64,000 nucleotides of DNA, taken from assembly GCA_963715625.1 (NCBI GenBank), contig OY970260.1:1178001-1242000 (forward strand). Reading direction: 5' to 3'. Positions 56,212 through 64,000 of the stretch are shown here, one piece after another; within the stretch, counting starts at the first letter, position 1, and every line of letters starts with the position of its first letter. The position numbers and the translations under genes are program-made. Below the pieces are notes generated by a model. That model was not told the origin of the DNA. It saw nothing but the letters and a program-made list of their open reading frames with translations, and did no database searches. The DNA comes from VRUE01 sp963715625. Lineage in GTDB: Bacteria > Actinomycetota > Thermoleophilia > Solirubrobacterales > 70-9.

Positions 56212-56983
56212 CGGGCGCGGCCTCCCCGAGCGGCGCGAGGGCGCCGCGCAGCTCTTCGGCCGCGACGGTCGGGTTCTCGGCGTCGCGGATCGCCCGCACG
56301 ACGCAGATCCGGCTCGCTCCGGCATCGACGACCTGCGCCGCGTTGCCCGCGTCGATGCCGCCGATCGCGAAGAAGGGGTGGGGGGCGCCGGTGGCCGCGT
56401 GGCGGATCAGGTCGAGCCCGACGGCGGGGCGACCCTCCTTCGTCGGCGTCTCCCAGATCGGTCCCACGCTCATGTAGTCGATGCCGGGTGACGCATCTGG
56501 CCGGCGCATATCTGCGTCCTCGGTCGCTCGCGTGCGGAGCACGCCACGCTCCCTGCGTCCTTGATCTGCTTGGCCCGATGCGCCTCCGGCAGCGGCAATT
56601 TGCTCTTTCGTGTGCGTCGAAAGCCCGATGATGACGTCTGGGCCCAGCATCTCGCGAGCCTCCCTCACCGGCATGTCGTCCTGCCCCACGTGGACGCCGT
56701 CGGCGTTGCAGGCGCGGGCCAGGTCGGGATCGTCGTTGACGACGAAAAGGGCGCTGTAGGTATCGCAGAGGCGGCGGAAGGTGAGCGCGGCGAGCTCGAT
56801 CTCGCGTCGCGGCAGCGACTTCTCGCGCAGCTGGACGATGTCGACGCCGCCGTTCAGCGCCGCCCGCAGCAGCGCCTCGGGATCCTCGCCGTGCGGCCGC
56901 GCGTCGCAGCAGAGGTAGAGCCGCGCCGTGCGCAGCCGCTCGCGGCGCAGCGGACCTTTGGCGTCGGGTGTGGCGAGGCTCAC
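56204..56983 (-). CDS. thiE: Thiamine-phosphate synthase with a repeat insert
   Basis: 259 residues from GTG 56983. ThiE core: VDIVQLREKSLPRREIE, LFVVNDDPDLARACNADGVHVGQDDM, IIGLSTHTKEQIAAA, IDYMSVGPIWETPTKEGRPAVGLD, HPFFAIGGIDAGNAAQVVDAGA. Joins HMP-PP and thiazole phosphate to thiamine phosphate. Between HTKEQIAAA and GIDYMSVGP are about 33 extra residues (QADQGRRERGVLRTRATED and flanks), encoded by the interspersed repeat at 56514-56601. Divergent from thiO; not under the riboswitch. Confidence 0.93.
   Translation of the reverse strand: MSLATPDAKGPLRRERLRTARLYLCCDARPHGEDPEALLRAALNGGVDIVQLREKSLPRREIELAALTFRRLCDTYSALFVVNDDPDLARACNADGVHVGQDDMPVREAREMLGPDVIIGLSTHTKEQIAAAGGASGQADQGRRERGVLRTRATEDADMRRPDASPGIDYMSVGPIWETPTKEGRPAVGLDLIRHAATGAPHPFFAIGGIDAGNAAQVVDAGASRICVVRAIRDAENPTVAAEELRGALAPLGEAAPGA
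56514..56601. repeat. Interspersed repeat, copy 2 (inside thiE)
   Basis: Matches 47320-47401. First 53 bases differ at two positions; the right part shares CAAATTT-like end with more changes. Inserted in frame in the loop before the TxxxVGPxW strand of ThiE. Confidence 0.75.
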
Positions 56984-57003
56984 CCCCCGATTATCGCGCC
57001 GCA

Positions 57004-57055
57004 GGGGGCGTGTCTGAGCAAACCCGCCATATGTGGCGGTCAAACTCAGACACCC
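57004..57055. repeat. GTGTCTGAG-type hairpin, copy 1
   Basis: GTGTCTGAG (57010-57018) and CTCAGACAC (57045-57053) enclose CCGCCA-TATG-TGGCGG (57024-57039). The outer arm sequence recurs at 63021-63070. Lies upstream of the riboswitch and before divergent thiE. Confidence 0.65.
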
Positions 57056-57079
57056 CTCGCCGGAGGGGTAGCATCGGTA

Positions 57080-57181
57080 GGGAAACGGGAGCCCACGGCA
57101 TCTGGCGATGCCACGGCTGAGAGGGTGGCAACGAGGCCACCGACCGTCTGGACCTGATCCGGGTAATGCCGGCGGAGGCAA
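57080..57181 (+). promoter_or_regulatory. TPP riboswitch
   Basis: THI-box landmarks in order: GGGAGCC, then GGCTGAGAGG (about 57115-57124), a variable arm GGTGGC...GCCACC, and ACCTGATCCGGGTAATGCCG (57152-57171) followed by GCGGAGG. TPP binding should fold it. The 3' strand GGAGG is also the ribosome site of thiO, so control of translation initiation is direct. Typical for actinobacterial thiamine genes. Confidence 0.9.
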
Positions 57182-57183
57182 GA

Positions 57184-58281
57184 TTGAGCGACAGAGGCAG
57201 CTATGACGCGGTGGTGGTCGGCGGTGGGGCGATCGGGCTCTGCTGCGCCTGGCGCCTCTCGCGGCGCGGGGCGCGCGTCGTCGTGCTCGACCGCGCCGCG
57301 CCGCCCGCTGGGGCCACGCGCGTGGCCGCTGGGATGCTGGCGCCGGTGGGGGAGCTGGCCTTCGGCGAGCCCGAGCTGCTGCGGATGACGCTCGCGGCGG
57401 CCGAGGCCTACCCGGGCTTCGTCGCCGAGCTGGAGGCGGCAAGCGGGATGGGCAGCGGCTACGAGCGCTGCGGCGCCCTGCACGTCGCGCTCGACCGCGA
57501 CGAGGCGGCGGAGCTTCGCCGCGTCCACGAGCTGCAGCGCTCCCTCGGCCTCGGTGCGGAGTGGCTGCCGCCGCGCCGTTGCCGCGAGCTGGAGCCGGGC
57601 CTGACGCCATCCTTCAACGGCGGCGTCCATGCGCCGGAGGAGGCGGCCGTGAACCCGCGGCTGATGACAGACGCCCTGCTCGCTGCCCTGACTGGTGAAG
57701 GGGTCGATGTCCGGGCCGGGGCCGAGGTCGCGGACGCCCTCATCGATGGCGAGCGAATCGAAGGCGTGCGCACAAAGGGCGGCGATGAGCTGCGCGCCGA
57801 CGCGGTGATCCTCGCCACCGGCGCCTGGTCGGGAACAGCCGCCTGGCTTCCCGAGCGCGCTCGCCCTCCCGTTCGCCCCGTCAAGGGCCAGATCCTCGAG
57901 CTGCGTTCGCCGGACGGAGAGTCACCCTGCGAGCGGATCGTCGCCTCGGAGCGGATCTACCTGGTCCCACGCCCCGATGGCCGCCTGATCGCCGGCGCAA
58001 CCACCGAGGAGCGCGGCTTCGACACCACCGTCACCGCCGGCGGAGTTCACGAGCTGCTGCGCGAGGCCTACCGCCTGCTCCCCGACGTCGCCGAGATGGA
58101 GCTGGTCGAGGCGATGGCGGGTCTGCGCCCGGGGACGCCGGACAACCTGCCGCTGATCGGCCCCGGTGCCCTCGACGGCCTCGTCCTCGCCTGCGGCCAC
58201 TACCGCAACGGCATCCTGCTGGCGCCGCTGACCGGCGAAAAGGTCGCCGCCGAGCTTGCCGGTGTGGAGGTCGCCGGATGA
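57184..58281 (+). CDS. thiO: Glycine oxidase ThiO
   Basis: 365 residues from TTG 57184: GGAGG at 57174-57178 gives correct spacing, while the in-frame ATG at 57166 lies in the riboswitch itself. FAD motif AVVVGGGAIGLCCAWRLSRRGARVVVLD; VKGQILELRSP; YLVPRPDGRLIAGATTEERGFD; GLRPGTPDNLPLIGPG. Oxidises glycine to dehydroglycine for thiazole formation. ATGA overlap with thiSG. Confidence 0.93.
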   Translation: MSDRGSYDAVVVGGGAIGLCCAWRLSRRGARVVVLDRAAPPAGATRVAAGMLAPVGELAFGEPELLRMTLAAAEAYPGFVAELEAASGMGSGYERCGALHVALDRDEAAELRRVHELQRSLGLGAEWLPPRRCRELEPGLTPSFNGGVHAPEEAAVNPRLMTDALLAALTGEGVDVRAGAEVADALIDGERIEGVRTKGGDELRADAVILATGAWSGTAAWLPERARPPVRPVKGQILELRSPDGESPCERIVASERIYLVPRPDGRLIAGATTEERGFDTTVTAGGVHELLREAYRLLPDVAEMELVEAMAGLRPGTPDNLPLIGPGALDGLVLACGHYRNGILLAPLTGEKVAAELAGVEVAG

Positions 58282-59249
58282 GGATCGAGCTGAACGGGGA
58301 GCCGCACGAGCTGTCCGACGGCGCCAGCCTTGCCGACGCCGCACGGGCCGCCGGCGCCGAGGACACCCGCGGCTACGCGATCGCTCTCGATGGCGAGGTG
58401 GCGCCGCGTGCCGAGTGGGCCGCGACGCCGCTCGCCGAGGGCAGCAGGGTCGAGGTGCTGGCGGCGATCCAGGGCGGCGCCGAGGGCTGGGAGCTGGGAG
58501 GACGCACCTGGACCTCGCGCCTGATCGCCGGGACCGGCGGCTTCCGCTCGCTGGAGCAGATGGAGCGGGCGCTGGAGGCCTCGGGCGCGGAGATCGTCAC
58601 GGTGGCCCTGCGCAGGATCGACCCCGAGGCGAAGGGCTCGGTCCTCGACGTGCTCGACCGGCTCGGGCTTTTCGCCCTGCCCAACACCGCCGGCTGCTAC
58701 ACCGCCCGCGACGCCGTCCGCACCGCCCAGCTTGCCCGCGAGGCCTTCGAGACCGAGTGGATCAAGCTCGAGGTGATCGGCGACGACCGCACCCTCTTCC
58801 CCGACGCGGTCGAGCTGGTCGACGCCGCCGAGACCCTCGTCGGCGAGGGCTTCACCGTCCTCCCCTACACCAACGACGACCCGATTCTCGCCCGCCGCCT
58901 CGAGGAGGCCGGCTGCGCCGCGGTGATGCCGCTCGGCTCCCCGATCGGCTCCGGCGCCGGCATCCGCAACCCCTACAACGTCGCGATCATCGCCGAGCGC
59001 GCCTCTGTCCCCGTCGTCCTCGACGCCGGCATCGGCACCGCCTCCGACGCCGCCCTGGCGATGGAGCTGGGCTGCGACGCGGTGATGGCCGCCAGCTCGA
59101 TCTTCGGCGCCGCCGACCCGGTGGCCATGGCCACCGCCCTGCGCCTCGGAGTCGAGGCCGGCCACGCAGCCCAAGGCGCCGGCCGCATCCCCCGCCGCAC
59201 CCACGCTGAGGCCTCGACCCCGGAGCACGGCCTCCCCGAGCTCTCCTGA
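58278..59249 (+). CDS. thiG: ThiS-ThiG fusion (sulfur carrier plus thiazole synthase)
   Basis: 323 residues. About 1-66 is ThiS (MRIELNGEPHELSDGASLADA ... VEVLAAIQGG) ending in the Gly-Gly that in free ThiS is adenylated and thiocarboxylated. ThiG follows: LIAGTGGFRSLEQM, EWIKLEVIGDDRTLFPD with the catalytic Lys, PLGSPIGSGAGIRNPYN, DAGIGTASDAALAMELGCDAV. Fusion means the Gly-Gly is internal, so either the linker is cleaved or the ligation mode differs. Known in some other bacteria as a bifunctional protein. Confidence 0.93.
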   Translation: MRIELNGEPHELSDGASLADAARAAGAEDTRGYAIALDGEVAPRAEWAATPLAEGSRVEVLAAIQGGAEGWELGGRTWTSRLIAGTGGFRSLEQMERALEASGAEIVTVALRRIDPEAKGSVLDVLDRLGLFALPNTAGCYTARDAVRTAQLAREAFETEWIKLEVIGDDRTLFPDAVELVDAAETLVGEGFTVLPYTNDDPILARRLEEAGCAAVMPLGSPIGSGAGIRNPYNVAIIAERASVPVVLDAGIGTASDAALAMELGCDAVMAASSIFGAADPVAMATALRLGVEAGHAAQGAGRIPRRTHAEASTPEHGLPELS

Positions 59250-59257
59250 CCGCCGAT

Positions 59258-59294
59258 GTCGCACTTCCTTCCGCTATCCGGCGGAAAGTGCGAC
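59258..59294 (+). terminator. Terminator-like hairpin after thiSG
   Basis: GTCGCACTT (59258-59266) with AAGTGCGAC (59286-59294), inner TCCGC/GCGGA pair. No T-run. Lies between thiSG and tRNA-Lys. Confidence 0.6.
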
Positions 59295-59332
59295 CGCACC
59301 GACGGCCCGCCGCCCTCTACCATTGCCACCGC

Positions 59333-59406
59333 GCCCCCGTAGCTCAGTTGGTTAGAGCGGCGGCCTTTTAAGCCGCGCGGCGCGGGTTCGAATCCCGCCG
59401 GGGGTA
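59333..59406 (+). tRNA. tRNA-Lys(TTT)
   Basis: 74 nt. Acceptor GCCCCCG/CGGGGGT (terminal G-U), D-arm GCTC/GAGC, anticodon stem GCGGC/GCCGC with loop CTTTTAA (anticodon TTT), T-arm CGCGGG TTCGAAT CCCGCC region. CCA not encoded. Confidence 0.93.
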
Positions 59407-59509
59407 CTGCTCGTTGCGGTGGTCGAAAGTCCGCCTTCTCACTGATAGCTCCAGCCGCGAGCCGTTCTGCCAGCGAACGGTGAGGGGCGGCCTTCGAGCT
59501 GAGTCGGCA

Positions 59510-60688
59510 TCACTCGGCGTGAATCTCGCGTCGCACGTAAGCGGCAAACAGTGGATCGGCCAGTGCCCACGACCCGCGCCCGCCGGGCCTGATCACGATC
59601 GACGCATCCGCAAGTGCGTTCAGGGCGCGATTGGCCGCCTTCTTCTCCAGACGCTCGTACGGCGACCGCTGGTGCACAAGGCGCACGGCAACATCGACAG
59701 CAGTGCTGCCCATCGCGCGAATGCGGTCCATCAGGTCAGCATGGCGGCCGGCGTCGGCTGCGAGTGCCCCACGGTGGCCGCGCTCCGCAAGCGTGCCGTC
59801 GATTCGACGGGTGTCCTCCTCGACCGAGGCATGGTGGGCCTGCTGGGCGATCAGCATCGTCGAGCGGGGGTGTCCCTCGCCCGCCGCAACGATCAGCTCC
59901 AGGGCCTCCTCATCGACAGCGCAGTCGTCCTCTTCGAAGCGCTCGCGCAGTCCTTGGCGCCACTCCTCCTCGCTGATTTGGGAGAGTTGGTGGAAGCCGC
60001 CGAACTGGTAGAGCGCACGGCGCTCGTTGCTGAACATCTCGCGCATCAGGTGCTCGACGCTTCCGGCGAACAAACAGGTGACGCGTGGCGAGTCGTGCAA
60101 CGCCTCTCGCAACCGCTGAGTGACCTGCTCGGGGTCGCCGTAGGCCCCGCTGGTCAGCTGCTGGAGCTCGTCGACGAACAGGATCAGCTGCCGGTCGTCG
60201 CGCTCGGCGATGCGCTGAGGCAACTCGAGGGCGAGGCTGAGTTCCCGCAGGGGGTCCTGGCGTTTCCGAGTCGGTTCGAGAGCGATCTCGACAGCGTCGC
60301 CGAGCTCGGACTTCACTCGCAGAACGGTGGTCAGCGATCGTCCCGCAAGGGCACGGGACGGGAGTCCGCGCACTCGCTCGACCAGCCGCCTGAGAGCCGA
60401 GCGGTTGGCGAGCGCCTCCTGGGCGAGCGTCTCGGCCAGCGCGGCGGCGTTCGTATCTCTGAAGAGGCTCACGCTCACGGTGTAGAAGCGCCGCCGGCGA
60501 AGCGCGGCGACGGTTGCCTCGCAGACCGTGCTCTTGCCGGTGCGGCGTGGGGCCGCCACGATCCGGTGCAGCCCATCGGCAAGCTCGGACGTGAGCTCTT
60601 CCAGGTCGCTTTGACGTCCGATGAGCTTCCCAGGGGGACGAATCGGCTCCTCCGAAGGAAAGAGGTCTCGCGAACGTGACCGAGGCAT
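59510..60688 (-). CDS. AAA ATPase (ORC/STAND-like), function unknown
   Basis: 392 residues from ATG 60688. GRQSDLEELTSELADGLHRIVAAPRRTGKSTVCEATVAAL has the P-loop (APRRTGKST), LILFVDELQQLTSG the Walker B, VTCLFAGSVEHLMREMF sensor-1 region; C-terminal winged-helix-like part ANRALNALADASIVIRPGGRGSWALADPLFAAYV. Resembles the ATPase_AAA_14/archaeal ATPase group. An in-frame start 13 codons up is excluded because it would begin inside the palindrome at 60689-60706. Confidence 0.8.
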   Translation of the reverse strand: MPRSRSRDLFPSEEPIRPPGKLIGRQSDLEELTSELADGLHRIVAAPRRTGKSTVCEATVAALRRRRFYTVSVSLFRDTNAAALAETLAQEALANRSALRRLVERVRGLPSRALAGRSLTTVLRVKSELGDAVEIALEPTRKRQDPLRELSLALELPQRIAERDDRQLILFVDELQQLTSGAYGDPEQVTQRLREALHDSPRVTCLFAGSVEHLMREMFSNERRALYQFGGFHQLSQISEEEWRQGLRERFEEDDCAVDEEALELIVAAGEGHPRSTMLIAQQAHHASVEEDTRRIDGTLAERGHRGALAADAGRHADLMDRIRAMGSTAVDVAVRLVHQRSPYERLEKKAANRALNALADASIVIRPGGRGSWALADPLFAAYVRREIHAE

Positions 60689-60706
60689 GTTGGCAATTAT
60701 GCCAAC
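60689..60706. promoter_or_regulatory. Palindrome at the AAA ATPase start
   Basis: GTTGGCA-ATTA-TGCCAAC, perfect 7-bp arms, directly before the ATG at 60688. On the minus strand it contains CATAAT, a -10-like box, so it is likely the promoter/operator of a leaderless transcript. Confidence 0.6.
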
Positions 60707-60763
60707 TAAGGTTGTCGGATTCGCCAACTCCGTTGCGAAGAGACACGCGGTGTTTCACCGCGG

Positions 60764-62372
<1,609 letters not shown>

Positions 62373-62380
<8 letters not shown>

Positions 62381-62990
62381 CGACGACGACGACCCTCGGG
62401 CCGTTCGCCTCGATCCTAACCCTGCCCGCCGCGATCATGCGGATCGCCTCCGGGTAGAGCTCGTGCTCGGTTGCGTGGATCGCCCGCTCGAGCGCGTCGC
62501 GGTCGCGATCCGCGGGAACCGGAACCTCGCGCTGGAGCAGCACCGGCCCGGTGTCGACCCCCTCGTCGACGAAGTGGACGGTGACGCCGGTGACCTCAAC
62601 GCCCGCCTCCAGCGCCTGCCCGATCGCGTCGAGGCCCGGAAAGGCGGGCAGCAGGGCGGGGTGGACGTTGACGATCCGGTGGCGGAAGCGGGCGACGAAC
62701 GCCTCGCTCAGCAGCTGCATGTAGCCGGCGAGGACGACGAGGTCGGTGTGGTGAGCCTCGATCCAGTCGCCCATCGCCGCATCGCGTGCCTTCCGGTCCG
62801 CGTACCCGTCGCGGGGGAAGGAGGCCGTCTCGACCCCCGCCTCCCGCGCCCGTTCCAGCGCCCGCGTCCCGACCCTGTCGGAGCCGACGCCGACCACCCT
62901 GACCCCGTCGTGCCCGTGCAGGGTGTCGAGGATCGCTTGCAGGTTGGTCCCGCTGCCGGAGGCGAGGACGACGATGCGAAAGTCGCTCAC
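62373..62990 (-). CDS. purN: Phosphoribosylglycinamide formyltransferase
   Basis: 205 residues. IVVLASGSGTNLQAILD N-terminal loop, RHRIVNVHPALLPAFPGLDAI with catalytic Asn and His, TVHFVDEGVDTGPVLLQREVPV with the Asp. Uses 10-formyl-THF to formylate GAR. Start ATG 62990. First gene of purN-purH. Confidence 0.97.
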
Positions 62991-63020
62991 GCCCGCATCT
63001 TCTCGCAGCCTGCCATACGA

Positions 63021-63070
63021 GGCGTGTCTGAGTTAAGCCCCGATATAACGTGGTTAAGCTCAGACGCGCC
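63021..63070. repeat. GTGTCTGAG-type hairpin, copy 2
   Basis: GGCGTGTCTGAG (63021-63032) pairs with CTCAGACGCGCC (63059-63070), with TTAA just inside each arm. Outer arms as at 57004-57055 but a different centre. Between divergent purN and the nitronate monooxygenase gene. Confidence 0.6.
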
Positions 63071-63085
63071 CCCTACGATCGGGGG

Positions 63086-64000
63086 GTGAGCGCTCTTGAG
63101 AGGCTGGGAATGGCGACACCGGTTGTCCAGGCGGGGATGGGCGGTGGCCTCAGCCGTCATGAGCTGGCCGCGGCGGTCTCGGAGGCCGGCGGGCTGGGGA
63201 CGATCGCGGTCAACGGCGCCGCGGCGATCGAGCGCGAGCTCGCCGCGGCACGGGCGCTGACCGGCCGCCCCGTCGCGGTCAACGTCCTGCTCCCCTTCGC
63301 CCGCCGCGACTGGTTCGCGGCAGCGGCGAAGGCCGACGTCGTCGTCACCTTCTGGGGCGCCCCGAGGCGCCGCACCTCCGGCGTCTGGCTTCACCAGTGC
63401 GGGTCCGTCGCCGAGGCTCGGGCGGCCCACGCTGCGGGAGCCGATGCGCTGATCGTCCAGGGGATCGAGGCAGGCGGCCACGTCCGGGGCAGGACCCCCG
63501 CCCTCGACCTGCTGGCACGGGTCCAGGCCGCCCTGCCGCGCGAGTACCCGCTGCTCCTCGCGGGCGGGATCGCCGATCGCGACGACGTGGTCCGGGCGCT
63601 CGAGGCCGGGGGCTGCGCCGCGGTCGTCGGCACCCGCTTCCTGCTCAGCGAGGAGAGCCGGGCGCACGCCGAGTACCGGCAACGCCTGCTGGCCGCCGAG
63701 GACACCATCCTCACCGAGCTCTTCGGCGCGGGTTGGCCGGCGCCCCACCGCGTGATCGCCAATGCGGCGACCGAGCGTTGGCTCGCCGCCGACCCGCGCG
63801 GGCCTGCCCTCAACCGCGCGCTGAACCGCCTCAGCGGCCCCGGCGCTCGCTACATGCCGGCAGCGATCCAGGCCCGCCTCGCCCGCTCACGGCACCCGGG
63901 CAGTCGCCTGCTCTCGCCACAGGGTCCCACCGACGACGGTCCCGCGAACCTGCTCGACGCCGGCCCGCTCTACGCCGGTCAGACAATCTCGCGCATAGAC
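63086..64000 (+). CDS. Nitronate monooxygenase-like flavoprotein, 3' end outside window
   Basis: 305 codons in the window from GTG 63086, no stop before the end. ATPVVQAGMGGGLSRHELAAAVSEAGGLGTIAVNG is the family N-terminus, then VAVNVLLPFARRDWF, AHAAGADALIVQGIEAGGHVRG (FMN site and catalytic His), LLLAGGIADRDDVVRALEAGGCAAVVGTRFLLSEES. Family members oxidise nitronates; FabK-type enoyl reductases share the fold. The missing part should be only a short C-terminal segment. Confidence 0.87.
   Translation, partial: MSALERLGMATPVVQAGMGGGLSRHELAAAVSEAGGLGTIAVNGAAAIERELAAARALTGRPVAVNVLLPFARRDWFAAAAKADVVVTFWGAPRRRTSGVWLHQCGSVAEARAAHAAGADALIVQGIEAGGHVRGRTPALDLLARVQAALPREYPLLLAGGIADRDDVVRALEAGGCAAVVGTRFLLSEESRAHAEYRQRLLAAEDTILTELFGAGWPAPHRVIANAATERWLAADPRGPALNRALNRLSGPGARYMPAAIQARLARSRHPGSRLLSPQGPTDDGPANLLDAGPLYAGQTISRID

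Noticed and set aside
57166..57183. ATG 57166 as the thiO start
   Set aside because: It lies inside the conserved 3' part of the TPP riboswitch (GGGTAATGCCG) and has no ribosome site; TTG 57184 has GGAGG at the right distance.

Overview
The window is 64 kb of high-GC DNA with GTG/TTG starts, many 4-nt start/stop overlaps (ATGA, GTGA) and several starts with almost no leader. Gene content (zinc ABC transporter with a Fur-type regulator, lipoate and pyruvate dehydrogenase cluster, ThiO/ThiS-ThiG, PurH/PurN, many PIN-domain toxins) fits a GC-rich actinobacterium, most likely of the Thermoleophilia/Solirubrobacterales type. That placement is from gene style and order, not from a marker gene.

Layout. 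1-4.1 kb: an AAA ATPase fragment, a YciI-like protein, a response regulator/histidine kinase/PepSY-like operon and a lipoprotein. 4.1-4.6 kb: RelE toxin with a frameshifted Phd antitoxin. 4.8-8.5 kb: zinc uptake operon in which a permease and a metal-binding lipoprotein are one reading frame, followed by ATPase, second permease and Fur/Zur. 8.6-10.2 kb: two PIN toxin-antitoxin pairs.

10.3-42.3 kb is a compound mobile island in a tRNA-Ala(CGC) gene. A displaced 3' half lies at 10260-10301, an intact copy at 31580-31652 and a displaced 5' half at 42327-42362. Segment A (10302-31621) carries a serine recombinase, an XRE repressor with an ImmA-like protease, a TraD/VirD4-like ATPase, a replication-relaxation protein, a DNA methyltransferase and cargo (HD-domain phosphohydrolase, GAF and TPR proteins, secreted paralogues, small membrane proteins). 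Copies of a GTTGAC-N3-GTCAAC palindrome precede both the transfer operon and the repressor. Segment B (31622-42326) carries toxin-antitoxin modules, a HipA-like kinase group, two unknown genes and a striking arrangement: an ATP-grasp ligase gene and a STAND NTPase gene, convergent, each starting at the inner edge of an 18-bp site. The two sites are in inverted orientation, look like tyrosine-recombinase core sites, and lie next to a tyrosine recombinase gene that has one in-frame TGA. This looks like a DNA inversion switch exchanging the promoters of two genes.

42.4-64 kb is conserved chromosome: an acidic protein, tRNA-Ala(TGC), a secreted protein, a RiPP cluster (37-residue precursor, radical SAM-PqqD fusion, HprK-like kinase, PqqD protein), lipA-lipB-E2-E1beta-E1alpha, a DsbA-like protein, a frameshift-fused AbrB/PIN pair, lipoamide dehydrogenase, thiE diverging from a TPP-riboswitch-controlled thiO-thiSG operon, tRNA-Lys(TTT), an AAA ATPase, purH, purN and a 3'-truncated nitronate monooxygenase. 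Several housekeeping genes here carry short palindromic or repeated inserts that keep the frame open (E2 linkers, LipB, ThiE, the LipA end); two E2-region copies show compensatory base-pair changes.

All calls come from reading the sequence and from family knowledge. No database search was run.
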